Shown one piece after another: positions 1 through 9,271 of a stretch of 64,000 nucleotides of DNA (position 1 is the stretch's first letter; each line of letters starts with the position of its first letter). The position numbers were made by a program, and so were the translations under genes. This DNA is from Novosphingobium kaempferiae (GTDB lineage Bacteria > Pseudomonadota > Alphaproteobacteria > Sphingomonadales > Sphingomonadaceae): contig NZ_CP089301.1 in assembly GCF_021227995.1 (NCBI RefSeq), positions 1,054,001 through 1,118,000 of the forward strand, written 5' to 3'. A model generated the notes under the pieces. The model was not told the origin of the DNA. It saw nothing but the letters and a program-made list of their open reading frames with translations, and searched no databases.

Positions 1-165
1 TGGGGAAGGCTCGGGATTCGAACGGGACGCCGCGCCGACTAGGTGACGAACATGTAACTTTGGCGACAGTCCGCAGGCGAATGCGCGAGGGATCGGTTCT
101 TTTCCCGAAGCCGCTCCGGCGACCGGCCTAACATCATTTCACATCATGCTACCGACAAATGGTGT

Positions 166-3063
166 ATGGTACACATAACGGAGATGGATGAGACATGCCG
201 TGTGAGGGCGCTATCCCGACATCTTATCGTGATGACTGCGGCATCTTTTCTGGTGCCTGCTCCGCTATGCGCGCAGTCCAGGCAGACAGCGCAGGTCATG
301 CTGCCGGAAGGATCGCTGGCTGAGTCGCTGCGCAGCCTCGCGGTACAGAGCGGCACCGGCATCCTCTTCCCGCCGGAGATCGTTCGCGGTCTGAAAAACC
401 GGAGGATTTCCGGCAGCATGGGTGTCGAAAGCGCTCTGCGCCGGCTGCTGGCGGGGACCGGCCTCGCGTACCGCCAGTTGAATGCCGGTACTTTCGTCAT
501 CTACCGCGCGAAGCCACGTCCCGCTCCGCCGCGCCGTCCGGTCGACACCCATTCGCGGGCGGAGGAGATCATCGTCACGGACGGGCGCCGCAACGGCACG
601 ATCAAGCGCGCGGGCGACACGCCGACAGGCGTCGTCACCGAACTCGACGTCAAGCGCCTGCCGACGCTGAGCATATCCGACGCCCTCATCCGCCTCCCCG
701 GCGTCCGCCGCAACGACACGCAGAGCGGCGAGAACCGGTACGTCTCCATTCGCGGCATGAACAACGCAGCGGCATCGCAGTCGATCGACGGCGTTCTGCT
801 CACCAACTACGTCGCCCGGTCCCGCGCGACCTCGACGGAGGTGATACCTGCGGCCCTCTTCAAGAGCACCGTCGTCACCACCGCCGCCACCCCGGACCTC
901 GACGAGAATTCGAACGCGGCGCACGTCACGCTTTCCACGATCAGCGGGCTCGACGGAGCGGGCGAACACCTGCTGGAAGCCCGGCTGTTCGCAGGCATCA
1001 ACAGCCGTTCGGGCGGCATCCTCGATACCCGGCAGCCGCTGCGCGCCTCGGCGACGTGGCGCGGCAGGTTGGATGAGGAAGGACGCATAGGCCTCGCGCT
1101 GGGGGCGGGCACCGACCGGCTGGGATCGCGGCAGGATGCCCTGTCGGTCGCGGGCTACCGGGACATCGCCGGAAACCTCGTCCCCGATGGTCGCCTTACG
1201 CGGGGGCAGACCTACACCCGCACCCAGCGTGTCTATGCGATGGCCCGGCTGGACTTCCAGCCGAACGACCGGCTGGCCCTCTTCGCCGAGTATTTCTACT
1301 TCTCCCACAACTACACCACCGACCAGATCACCTCCGCCGTGACCGTCTCGGCCAGCAACGCGACCAACGTGACGGACCATGGCGGCAACTTCCCCGTCTC
1401 GGGTTCCGCAGTGTACGGGTTCAATCACCTGTCGAGCCCTCGGATCCGAGACCATATCGTGCAGGTGGGCGCCGACTACGCGCTCGGCGACGATGACAGC
1501 CTGTCGGTCCGCCTCGGCGCGACGCTGAACCATGTGCGCCAGTCGGGTCTGTCCACCGGCGGCTTTGTCGCCCAGGGCAATACGCTCGGCGCGCCGCTGG
1601 CCTATGCCTTTTCAGGCAGCGATCTGGACTTGCCCGCAGGCTCCGCATCCCTGCAACCCGATCCGGCGAGCTACCTACTGGGCGGCAAAGCAACCGTGCT
1701 CGACCTCGACAGCCGCGACCGCAATTACCTCGCCCGCATCGACTATGCCCACAATGCCGTGGACCAGGACACCGGCTTCGGCGTGAAGCTCGGCTCCCAG
1801 CTCAAGACGCTGCGCCGCCATGACATGCAGAACGGCTATGCGCGTATCCTGCCGCCGGGCCAGTCCATAAATCTCTCGGAGGTCACGCAGGCGTCTTCGG
1901 TAATCTCGCTGAGGCCCGTGGACGTCGATAAAGCCCGACTTCTCGCCCTGCTGGATGCACGCGGAGCCCCCTCTCCCGACCCCAACGGCGTGTACGAAGC
2001 CGATCCCGCCGATGAGCACGGGCAGGATTTTCGTGGCACCGAACGGGTCGTCAACCTCTACGGCATAGCGACCTACGGCTTCGAACGCGGCCGCATCTCC
2101 GCCGGACTGAGAGCCGCCTATACCCGCCGCACCCTGAGTGATGTCGAGCCGGACGCGGCGGGGATGTGGGGGCCGATGCACTATCGCCAGAGCTACTGGC
2201 ACTTCCTGCCCGCAATCTACGGCGACTGGGACGCCAGCGAACGCCTGAAACTGCGCGCGTCATTTTCGAGCACGCTGGAGCGTCCACCGATCAACGGCAC
2301 GGCAAGGCGGCTCGTCACCAGCTACGACACACCGGTCACGCGCTCGGTCAGCTACAGCAGTCCTTACCTCAAGCCGACGCGGTCCGACAATCTGGAGGCG
2401 ACCGCCGAGTACTATTACGGACCTTACGACGCCTATCTGTCGTTCGGCGTCTTCGGCAAGCGCTTGAGCGACATTCCAGCCACCAGCACCACGCAGACCA
2501 TCGGGCCGGACGGTGTGCGGGACATCGTGACCTACACGACCAACGTCGACGAGGTGAACGGCAGGAAGGTCTACGGCCGCATGCGCGGCGTCGAACTGGC
2601 GTGGGTGGACCCGAGCCTGTCGTTCTTCCCGAGGCGGCTCGGAACGCTCGGCGTGATGCTGTCCTATGCCTACATCGACTACAAGCTGACCGCCATCGAC
2701 GGCGGCAACGGCGTGGCCGCGTCCGACACCCGGCTCGTCTTCGCAGCTCCGACGAACTATTTCAACGCCGTCCTCTACTACAACAAGGGGCCGTTTTCCG
2801 CCAATCTCTTCGCGCAGAAGCAGTCCTCGACGCCGATACTCAGCTACGACCCCAGGAACGACCGGCGCACGTCATACGGCGTGCTGGTGGACCTGCAGGC
2901 AAGCTACGCCTTCTCTCCCAATGTGCGCGGCATGATCGAGGTGCGTAACCTGTTCGACCAGAACATCGTCGACCGCTACGGCGTCACCGACTACGGCCCC
3001 GCGTACCAGACGCGGAACAATGGGCGCACGGTCTGGATCGGGGCACAGATCGCGCTGTTTTGA
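166..3063 (+). CDS. TonB-dependent receptor with N-terminal STN domain (FecA-like)
   Basis: Outer-membrane active transporter for an unknown ligand, energised by TonB-ExbBD. The 965-residue product has an N-terminal signal (hydrophobic stretch near residues 20-36, ending PLCAQ), an STN domain at about residues 45-113, a TonB-box-like segment EEIIVTDG near 133-140, a plug domain from about 150 (ISDALIRLPGV) and a beta-barrel ending in phenylalanine. STN-bearing receptors usually signal to an anti-sigma factor/ECF sigma pair; none lies downstream and the left flank is outside the window. A second ATG at 184 is in frame and would give a more standard signal peptide. Ligand class cannot be read from the sequence; siderophore or oligosaccharide are both possible. 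Family call is firm, start and ligand are not. Confidence 0.9.
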   Translation: MVHITEMDETCRVRALSRHLIVMTAASFLVPAPLCAQSRQTAQVMLPEGSLAESLRSLAVQSGTGILFPPEIVRGLKNRRISGSMGVESALRRLLAGTGLAYRQLNAGTFVIYRAKPRPAPPRRPVDTHSRAEEIIVTDGRRNGTIKRAGDTPTGVVTELDVKRLPTLSISDALIRLPGVRRNDTQSGENRYVSIRGMNNAAASQSIDGVLLTNYVARSRATSTEVIPAALFKSTVVTTAATPDLDENSNAAHVTLSTISGLDGAGEHLLEARLFAGINSRSGGILDTRQPLRASATWRGRLDEEGRIGLALGAGTDRLGSRQDALSVAGYRDIAGNLVPDGRLTRGQTYTRTQRVYAMARLDFQPNDRLALFAEYFYFSHNYTTDQITSAVTVSASNATNVTDHGGNFPVSGSAVYGFNHLSSPRIRDHIVQVGADYALGDDDSLSVRLGATLNHVRQSGLSTGGFVAQGNTLGAPLAYAFSGSDLDLPAGSASLQPDPASYLLGGKATVLDLDSRDRNYLARIDYAHNAVDQDTGFGVKLGSQLKTLRRHDMQNGYARILPPGQSINLSEVTQASSVISLRPVDVDKARLLALLDARGAPSPDPNGVYEADPADEHGQDFRGTERVVNLYGIATYGFERGRISAGLRAAYTRRTLSDVEPDAAGMWGPMHYRQSYWHFLPAIYGDWDASERLKLRASFSSTLERPPINGTARRLVTSYDTPVTRSVSYSSPYLKPTRSDNLEATAEYYYGPYDAYLSFGVFGKRLSDIPATSTTQTIGPDGVRDIVTYTTNVDEVNGRKVYGRMRGVELAWVDPSLSFFPRRLGTLGVMLSYAYIDYKLTAIDGGNGVAASDTRLVFAAPTNYFNAVLYYNKGPFSANLFAQKQSSTPILSYDPRNDRRTSYGVLVDLQASYAFSPNVRGMIEVRNLFDQNIVDRYGVTDYGPAYQTRNNGRTVWIGAQIALF

Positions 3064-3273
3064 CCTGCATGCCCTGAGGGGCGTGCCATACCTCGACATT
3101 CAGCACGATTTGATCGCAATTACAGCGCCATCGGACTATTTCGTTAAGCATAGTTATAATTCTTGCGAAATTGCATGGCCGTACTGTAACTTCGCCGAAA
3201 ATTACAAGAACATCCCTAAGGGCATTCACTGCGTTTCAGGTCGCACGCATTACGATCGAAAGGGCAGTGACAA

Positions 3274-4338
3274 ATGGCCAAGTCCCTCGTGGTATGCTGT
3301 GACGGTACGTGGAACACCGCCGACCAGAAAGGCGCGCCGACCAACGTCACCAAGATGGCCCGCGCGGTCCCTCCCCGCGCTGCCGACGGAAGCCTTCAGG
3401 TGGTGTATTACGACGAGGGCGTCGGCGTCGGGAACGTCGTCGAGCGCGTGATCGGTGGTGCGCTCGGCACCGGGCTGAGCGAGAAGGTCCAGCAGGCCTA
3501 CCGCTTCTTCTGCCTCAACTACGAACCGGGCGACAACCTGCTGATGTTCGGCTTTTCGCGCGGGGCCTATACCGTGCGCAGCCTTGCCGGGCTCGTCAGC
3601 CTCGTCGGCCTGCTGCGCAAGGGCGACCTCGACCAGTTGCCGCGCGTCTGGGAATACTACCGGACGCCGGTGGACAAGCGGACGGTGGACTTCATAGACC
3701 GCCGCTGGATCGACGGACGCGTGCCGGACATCGCCTTCGTCGGCGTGTGGGATACGGTGGGGTCGCTCGGCATTCCCGGCAACTTCCTCGGCGGATTGGG
3801 GCGCAAGCGCCATGCCTTCCACGACGTGAAGCTCGGCAAGCGGATCCGCCATGCCTACCAGGCCCTCGCCATCGACGAGCGGCGCAAGAACTTCTCCCCC
3901 GCGATCTGGGACACGACCGCCACCGACCTGACGGCGCAAACGGTGGAGCAGCGCTGGTTCGCCGGGGCGCACAGCAACATCGGCGGCGGATACCCGGATG
4001 CGGTGCTCTCCGACATCGCGTTCCTCTGGATGTGCGAGAAGGTGCGCCCGCTGCTGACGCTGGATGAGGACTACATAGACCGGCGCATCGAGAAGGTGCA
4101 GGCGGGCACGGCCCGCGGCGCGCTGATCGATTCCGCGACCGGCAGCTTCTGGAAGCTGCAGGGCACGCGCGACCGCACGCTCGGTGCCGACGCCAGCGAG
4201 CAGCTGCATGACAGCGCCTTCGACCGCTATCGCGCCGGAAGCGCCGATCCTCGTCCGAACCCCGGCCCTTACGCGCCCTTCCCTTATGCGCCCCGCAACC
4301 TCGTCGCCTACCTGAAGAGCAAAGGGCTGATTCCATGA
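3274..4338 (+). CDS. DUF2235 alpha/beta hydrolase (Tle1-like)
   Basis: Predicted serine hydrolase of the DUF2235 family, which includes type VI secretion phospholipases of the Tle1 class. The 354-residue protein opens with the family signature CCDGTWN (residues 8-14), has the nucleophile elbow GFSRG (Ser95), a candidate acid in GVWDT (Asp160) and a candidate His in GAHSNIGGGY (His233), so the Ser-Asp-His set looks complete. It has no signal peptide or membrane segment. It is first in a three-gene operon: its stop overlaps the next start by 4 bp (ATGA). No T6SS structural gene, VgrG or PAAR is in the window, so a secreted-effector role is not supported here; a cytoplasmic lipase or esterase acting with the downstream lipoprotein is equally possible. 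Confidence 0.85.
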   Translation: MAKSLVVCCDGTWNTADQKGAPTNVTKMARAVPPRAADGSLQVVYYDEGVGVGNVVERVIGGALGTGLSEKVQQAYRFFCLNYEPGDNLLMFGFSRGAYTVRSLAGLVSLVGLLRKGDLDQLPRVWEYYRTPVDKRTVDFIDRRWIDGRVPDIAFVGVWDTVGSLGIPGNFLGGLGRKRHAFHDVKLGKRIRHAYQALAIDERRKNFSPAIWDTTATDLTAQTVEQRWFAGAHSNIGGGYPDAVLSDIAFLWMCEKVRPLLTLDEDYIDRRIEKVQAGTARGALIDSATGSFWKLQGTRDRTLGADASEQLHDSAFDRYRAGSADPRPNPGPYAPFPYAPRNLVAYLKSKGLIP

Positions 4339-5219
4339 TCCCGCGCCTGTCCCGTGTTCCCCTCGCCCTCGCATCGACCGGACTGCTGCTCGCCGGATGC
4401 GCGCGCACGATGGAGTCCACGCGCTTCATCCAGTTCGGGGAAGGCGTCGCCATAGTCGACCGGCAGTCGCAGACCGCGCTTGCCGAAAGCAACAAGCTGG
4501 CGCGCGATGTCTCGGTGGAGCGCTTCATCCGGTCCGGCGCGATCGGTCTTGCGGAGAACAGCTTCACCGTCGCCGTCGATCCCAAGGACATCGCGGCGTG
4601 GCAGTCCGCGTTCGACGGTATCGAACGCTATGCCGCCCTTATCGCCTCGCTAAGCGATGCCAGGCGGCAGACCGACGCGGGCGACGCCGTCACCGCGCTG
4701 GGGGCGCAGCTCAACGGGCTCGGCGCGAGGATCAGCCCCGAAGTCGCCACCGGCTTCGCCAGCCTTGCCGGGCTGATCGTCCAGCAGAAGGCCCAGCGCG
4801 ACGCGGTACGGATCATCCGCGCGACCGATCCTGCCATCCAGACCATCCTGACGCAGATGGCCACGGCGCTCGGCACCGACGACGGCAGCGGCCTGAGGGG
4901 CACGGTGGCGAGCAACTGGACCGACTCGCTGCGCGGCGTACGCGAAGCCTATGTCGATGCGGCGCAGGCGAAGGACGCGGCGCAGCAGCGCGCCCTGATC
5001 GACGAGTATCTCGCCACGCTGGACCGCCGCGACGCGCAGTTGCAGGCGCTCGCCGGGCTGCGATCGTCGCTCCTGTCGCTGGCGCAGGCCCACGCCGCCG
5101 AGGCTGCCGAGGCACCCGCCAGCGCCTCGCGCCTGCTCGCCCTCATCGCGCGTCAGGCAGACGAGAACGAGCGTCTGTTCGATGCCGTCAAGTCCGCGCA
5201 GGAGGAAGGAGGTCAATGA
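4335..5219 (+). CDS. helical lipoprotein of unknown function in the DUF2235 operon
   Basis: Not recognised as a named family. The 294-residue product has a lipoprotein signal: hydrophobic stretch at residues 8-20 and lipobox LAGC with Cys22 as the lipidation site. The remainder is rich in alanine, glutamine and charged residues with few glycines or prolines, predicting an almost all-helical periplasmic protein, with long amphipathic helices in the second half (around residues 175-290). It overlaps the upstream hydrolase by 4 bp and is followed by another overlapping gene, so the three are translationally coupled. A role restraining or localising the hydrolase at the membrane is a guess from context. 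Confidence 0.7.
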   Translation: MIPRLSRVPLALASTGLLLAGCARTMESTRFIQFGEGVAIVDRQSQTALAESNKLARDVSVERFIRSGAIGLAENSFTVAVDPKDIAAWQSAFDGIERYAALIASLSDARRQTDAGDAVTALGAQLNGLGARISPEVATGFASLAGLIVQQKAQRDAVRIIRATDPAIQTILTQMATALGTDDGSGLRGTVASNWTDSLRGVREAYVDAAQAKDAAQQRALIDEYLATLDRRDAQLQALAGLRSSLLSLAQAHAAEAAEAPASASRLLALIARQADENERLFDAVKSAQEEGGQ

Positions 5220-5575
5220 TGCCCGATCCCGTCCCCGTCGGCGCCAACCCCGACCTTGCCAAGCTGCACAGCGACCTCGTCGCCCTCGTCGCGACGCTGG
5301 ACAAGGCGGTCGGCACGGCGACCACCAAGTCGCAGGTCATCGCGCTGCTCGACGAGATTTCCGACGTCAATGCGCGCGTCAACATGGTCGGCCGACAGCT
5401 CTTCACGCAGCAGACCGCCGAGATCACCAAGGCGGCAAGCAAGGTGGAGGCCGCCATCCCGGACATCGAGAAGGCCATCGCCGACCTCGACAAGCTGCAG
5501 GACTTCATCAACGGGATGACGAAATTCCTGAAACTGGTGGATCAGGTGCTCGCCGTCGCCAAAGTGGTGATCTGA
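5219..5575 (+). CDS. small helical protein, third gene of the DUF2235 operon
   Basis: Unrecognised 118-residue protein. It has no signal peptide, is predicted helical throughout (helices near residues 10-35, 40-75 and 80-118) and ends in an amphipathic to hydrophobic helix (FLKLVDQVLAVAKVVI). The start follows from a very strong Shine-Dalgarno, AAGGAGG at 5206-5212, six bases before ATG 5219; ATG 5216 is also in frame and overlaps the stop of the lipoprotein gene. A much longer open frame runs upstream but lies over the lipoprotein gene and is rejected. The unusually strong ribosome site suggests it is made in excess over its operon partners. Function unknown; a helical adaptor or membrane-active peptide would fit. 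Confidence 0.65.
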   Translation: MPDPVPVGANPDLAKLHSDLVALVATLDKAVGTATTKSQVIALLDEISDVNARVNMVGRQLFTQQTAEITKAASKVEAAIPDIEKAIADLDKLQDFINGMTKFLKLVDQVLAVAKVVI

Positions 5576-5580
5576 TCGCC

Positions 5581-6432
5581 TCAGCCAGCTCCGGCCAACC
5601 GCGCGCGGAGGGCGACTTCGTTCACGATCGCGATGGAACGGCCCGCCCTGCGCAATTCCTCTGCCTTGCGATAGGGCTGGCTCGCATCGACCCAGCGTCC
5701 GTAAGGCTGCTGCCGCGCGACCAGGAGCATGGTCGTCGTCGCTCCCACCGACGCGACTACACGGCCGCCTGCGTTCGCCACGAAATGCGCCAGCGGCCCG
5801 TCGCGAGGCTCGCCGAGGATACACACCCGCTCGCCTTCGAGCGGCCCTGTCGCGGCGGGAACGGGCGCCTTGGCGCGGCAACGCTCGGGCTTGGCCAGCC
5901 AGCCCTTGAGGTCGATGCCTGTATGGTCGATGGCCTTGACGATCACCATGCCCGCCGCACGGGCGTCGCTCAGCGCGTCATGGTGCCGGTGTTCGATGCC
6001 GAGGAAACCGGCGAGGACGTTAAGCCGGTGGCTTGCCAGTTGCGGCCAGGCCAGCTTCGCCACGCGCACGCTGTCAAGCCACTGCGTCTCGATCATCGGC
6101 CGCTCGCCGACCCGGCAGGCCGCCGCCAGCGCGCCCTTGTCGAACCACGAATGGGCGACGGTGACCCGGCCGCTCAGGTAGCCATCGACGATGCCGTGGA
6201 TATCGGCAAAGCTCGGCTGCCCCTCGACATGACCGGCGGTGATGCCGTGGATACCGATGTTGAAGGGTGAGAATTCGTCGCGCGGATCGACGAGGGTCTC
6301 GTAGGCGAAGACCTCCTGCCCGTCCCGGAAACCGACGATGCCGATCTGGCAGATGCTGCTGACGCGCGAGCACGCGGTCTCGACGTCGACGACGACGAAA
6401 TCGGGCTCAGCGGCGGGATTCGGTGACTGCAT
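5581..6432 (-). CDS. DnaQ-like DEDDh 3'-5' exonuclease with C-terminal BRCT-like region
   Basis: Predicted 3'-5' exonuclease of the DNA polymerase III epsilon superfamily. In the 283-residue protein the Exo I motif is VVDVETA (Asp16, Glu18), Exo II has Asp98 in SWFDKG, and Exo III is HHDALSDA (His151, Asp156), a complete DEDDh set. Residues from about 195 (LEGERVCILGE) read like a BRCT domain, a fold often joined to such exonucleases in bacteria. It converges on the DUF2235 operon with only 5 bp between stops. It is too short and too different to be the replicative epsilon subunit, so a repair or nucleic-acid turnover role is more likely. Confidence 0.85.
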   Translation of the reverse strand: MQSPNPAAEPDFVVVDVETACSRVSSICQIGIVGFRDGQEVFAYETLVDPRDEFSPFNIGIHGITAGHVEGQPSFADIHGIVDGYLSGRVTVAHSWFDKGALAAACRVGERPMIETQWLDSVRVAKLAWPQLASHRLNVLAGFLGIEHRHHDALSDARAAGMVIVKAIDHTGIDLKGWLAKPERCRAKAPVPAATGPLEGERVCILGEPRDGPLAHFVANAGGRVVASVGATTTMLLVARQQPYGRWVDASQPYRKAEELRRAGRSIAIVNEVALRARLAGAG

Positions 6433-6471
6433 GGCCTGCCCTTAGCAATCCCGCGCCGGAACCGCGACCGT

Positions 6472-7839
6472 TCAGAGGACGGGCCACTCGCTGACCAGCG
6501 GCAGGCCCGAGCGGGCGAGTATCGCCTCGGCCATCACCTGCCCCTCGGCCTGGAGCGCGTCCTCGTCGATCAGCGTGCAACGGTGGTTCTCCACCACCCG
6601 CACGCCATCCACCCACACCGAATGGACGCCGCGTCCGTCCGCCGAGGAGACGAGCTGCTCGACCGGATTGTTGAGCGGCACCCATTCCGGGCGACGGATA
6701 TCGTGCGCCGCCACGTCCGCCTTCATGCCCGGTGCGAGCGCGCCCACCGTGCCTGACAATCCCATCGCCTGCGCGCCGTTCAGCGTCGCCATCTCCAGCG
6801 CCTGATGCGCGGGGAACAGCGAGCGGTCCTCTCGTGCGTCCCGGAACAGCGAGGCCATGAGGCTCATCACGCGCATCATGTCGTGGTTGTCCGCCCCATC
6901 CGTGCCGAGCGCGATGTTGACGCCCGCTCCGGCCATTTCCGGGAACAGGCCCCGGCGCATCGTGCCATAGCCGCCGCGCAGCGCCGCGTCGGGGCAGTGC
7001 GTCACGTTGGTCCCGCTCGCCGCGACCAGTTCCGCCTCCCGCGCGTCAAGGTGGACCATGTGGACGAGGTTGAGGTGCGGCCCCAGCACGCCAAGCTCCG
7101 CCAGATGCTCCACCGGTCGCCGCCCGGTCTCGGCGAGATACCACTCGGCATCGTTGGCGACCGGGCTCATGTGCGCCGAGACGCCCGTGCCGGTGCGCCG
7201 GGCGAGTTCCGCAACCTGCTGCCACAGCCCGTCCGTTGCGGTCATGTGGCCGATGAGGTTGGGCCATGCGGCCACGCGGCGACCGTCCTGCGGATAGGCG
7301 GCAAGGTCGCGCTCCAGCGCGGCGAAGGCGTCGCGCGTCAGCTTCTGCGCATCCGCCGCCGGATCCCAGGCGCGATCTTCGGTCCAGCGCCCTACGCGGC
7401 CACGGATGCCGGTATTTTCGATGGCGCCCATCACCTCGTCGAAGGCGATCACCGTGCCCGCCTCAAGGAATGTCGTCGTCCCGGTGCGGAGCATCGCGGC
7501 GATGGCCAGCTTTGCCGCGACTGCCTGCTCGGCGGGGGAATGGTCCTTGTAGAGCGGGATGACCCAGCGGCCCAGCGTCTCGTCGAACGGCAGGTCACCC
7601 GGAACGAAGCCCCGGATCAGCGTCTCGGTAATGTGGACGTGGGTGTTGACGAAGCCCGGCGTCAGCAGGAAGCCAGCGCCGTCGATCACTTCGCGCGCTT
7701 CGATCCCGGCGAGGTCGGCAGCCTTGCCCACCGCGACGATCGTATCGCCTGAAATGGCCAGCGCGCCGTCGCGGATGACCCGGCGCTCGGCATCCATCGT
7801 GACGATGACGGCGCCGGTGATGAGAATGTCTGCCTGCAT
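6472..7839 (-). CDS. amidohydrolase of the TrzA/AtzA/SsnA type (cytosine-deaminase-like)
   Basis: Metal-dependent hydrolase or deaminase acting on a cyclic amidine or heterocycle; substrate unknown. The 455-residue protein begins with the usual small beta domain (ILITGAVIVTMD), then the metal-binding HxH in GFVNTHVH (His67, His69), a SAHMS segment, further histidines in VHMVHLD, and the conserved Asp in GTDGADNHD, then a C-terminal beta strand region returning to the composite domain. Length suits the family. It is the last gene of a minus-strand run that begins with an extradiol dioxygenase and includes an amidase-like gene, 80 bp downstream of the latter, which suggests degradation of a nitrogen-containing ring compound. 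Assignment to family is strong, to substrate weak. Confidence 0.85.
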   Translation of the reverse strand: MQADILITGAVIVTMDAERRVIRDGALAISGDTIVAVGKAADLAGIEAREVIDGAGFLLTPGFVNTHVHITETLIRGFVPGDLPFDETLGRWVIPLYKDHSPAEQAVAAKLAIAAMLRTGTTTFLEAGTVIAFDEVMGAIENTGIRGRVGRWTEDRAWDPAADAQKLTRDAFAALERDLAAYPQDGRRVAAWPNLIGHMTATDGLWQQVAELARRTGTGVSAHMSPVANDAEWYLAETGRRPVEHLAELGVLGPHLNLVHMVHLDAREAELVAASGTNVTHCPDAALRGGYGTMRRGLFPEMAGAGVNIALGTDGADNHDMMRVMSLMASLFRDAREDRSLFPAHQALEMATLNGAQAMGLSGTVGALAPGMKADVAAHDIRRPEWVPLNNPVEQLVSSADGRGVHSVWVDGVRVVENHRCTLIDEDALQAEGQVMAEAILARSGLPLVSEWPVL

Positions 7840-7919
7840 GCGTCCCTGCCGTGATGATGCCCGTCAGCTTAGCTCAGGAACCGATGCAGGCTTGCATCCA
7901 CGCGGCGCAATTGTTGACG

Positions 7920-9269
7920 CTAGATCGCGGGTGGTGCGGGGACTGCGCAAAGCCCCTTGTCGATAAGCTGGCGAGCCGCGCGGAACAGCAACGGCTCATG
8001 CCCTGCGGCGCTGATGAGCTGGATGCCGAGCGGCATCGCGAAATCGCCCGCCAGCGGCAGCACCAGCGCAGGCAGGCCCATCAGGCTGATCGGCTGCGTA
8101 TAGATGCCAAGGTGGCTGCGCGCCGGGATCGGCTTGCCCTCGAACGTCATCGTCGGGTCGGCGACGGTCGGCGCGAAGCCCGGCGCGGCGGGCGTGAACA
8201 GCACGTCGGCCAGTTCGAACTGGCGGCGCAGGCGCGCCTGGATCCAGCTGCGGAAGCGCTGCGCGGCGAGGTAGTCGTCGCTCGGCAGCAGCAGACCTGC
8301 CAGCATGCGGTCCCGCACAGGCGGCTCGAACTGCATGGGGTCGGCCTCCAGCGCGGGCCGGTGGAGGCTCGCACCTTCGGCGGCGATGATGACCGAGGCG
8401 GCGGCGCGGGCGATCTCGGAGTGCGGCAATTCGAAGCTGATGCGCCCGAGACGACCCCAGAAGGCATCGAGCGGCCCACGCATCTCCTCCGAGATATTGT
8501 CGTCGAACCAGCTCATCAGGCGCCCGAACGAGATCTCGCCACGCAGTGGCTCCTGCCGCTCCGGCGCGCCTTCGCGCAGGATCGTGCGAACCAGCGCCAC
8601 GTCGTCGAGATCGCGGCCCAGCACGCCGACAACATCGAGGCTCTCTACGAAGGGATACATGCCGTCGCGTGGAAGGTCGCCATATGTGGGCTTGAGGCCG
8701 ATTACGCCGGTCAGGCCCGCAGGCACGCGCAGCGAGCCGTTGGTGTCGAACGCGAGGCTGATCGGCACCACGCCCGTCGCCACCGCGACGGCGGAGCCGC
8801 CAGCCGCGCCCCCGGCGACACGCTCGGGATCGTGCGGATTGCGGGTGGTGCCGTACTCGGCATTCATGGTGACGAAGCCGTAGCCGAACTCATCCATGTT
8901 CTGCGTGCCGATCAGCACCGCGCCCGCCGCTTCGAGCAGGGCGATGGCCTTGGCGTCACGGCTGGCGAAGGCGGCGCAGCGGCGCGTGCGCGAACCGGCG
9001 GTGGTGATCTCACCGGCAACGTCGAACAGGTCCGCCGCGCCGAAGGGGACGCCCGCCAGCGGGCCGGGATCGAGCCCCGCTTCCACCAGCTTGTCGACCG
9101 CCGCGGCGCGCGCAAGGGCACGACGACGCAGCAGGCGGGTGAAGCCGCTACGCTCCCCGCCCAGCGCCTCGGCCTTGTCGAAGGCGGCGGTGCAGAGCTG
9201 CGTCGCGGTGATCTCGCCCCCGCGCACGCGGGCGGCCATGGAAATCGCGGCCAGCGGATCGCCGTGCAT
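7920..9269 (-). CDS. amidase-signature protein (AtzE/GatA-like) lacking catalytic residues
   Basis: The 449-residue protein follows the amidase-signature fold closely (PLAGVPF, NMDEFGYGF, NPHDPERVAGG, DTNGSLRVPA) but two of three catalytic positions are altered. The catalytic lysine expected in VKD is alanine (GAAD, Ala79), and the serine pair expected in GGSSGGS, which holds the cis-serine, is GGAAGGS (Ala155, Ala156). Only the nucleophile-equivalent Ser179 remains. I checked these codons on the nucleotide sequence; the frame is clean with no frameshift. The start ATG lies 2 bp after the stop of an AtzG-like gene, and a GTG overlapping that stop is an alternative start. Probably a pseudoenzyme, a scaffold, or an enzyme with changed chemistry. 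Annotation as an active amidase would be misleading. Confidence 0.85.
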   Translation of the reverse strand: MHGDPLAAISMAARVRGGEITATQLCTAAFDKAEALGGERSGFTRLLRRRALARAAAVDKLVEAGLDPGPLAGVPFGAADLFDVAGEITTAGSRTRRCAAFASRDAKAIALLEAAGAVLIGTQNMDEFGYGFVTMNAEYGTTRNPHDPERVAGGAAGGSAVAVATGVVPISLAFDTNGSLRVPAGLTGVIGLKPTYGDLPRDGMYPFVESLDVVGVLGRDLDDVALVRTILREGAPERQEPLRGEISFGRLMSWFDDNISEEMRGPLDAFWGRLGRISFELPHSEIARAAASVIIAAEGASLHRPALEADPMQFEPPVRDRMLAGLLLPSDDYLAAQRFRSWIQARLRRQFELADVLFTPAAPGFAPTVADPTMTFEGKPIPARSHLGIYTQPISLMGLPALVLPLAGDFAMPLGIQLISAAGHEPLLFRAARQLIDKGLCAVPAPPAI

Positions 9270-9271
9270 GG

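Noticed and set aside
1..46. GATTCGAAC resembling a tRNA T-loop (minus strand), and an open frame ending at 46
   Set aside because: The bases flanking the loop do not form a 5-bp T-stem and no acceptor stem is found. The possible gene tail is only 14 codons, too short to support.
166..3063. A FecI/FecR-type signalling system with the STN-bearing receptor
   Set aside because: No sigma or anti-sigma gene lies downstream; the upstream side is outside the window.
3274..5575. A T6SS effector cassette
   Set aside because: DUF2235 proteins can be Tle1 effectors, but no chaperone, VgrG or adaptor domain is present, so only the hydrolase family is claimed.
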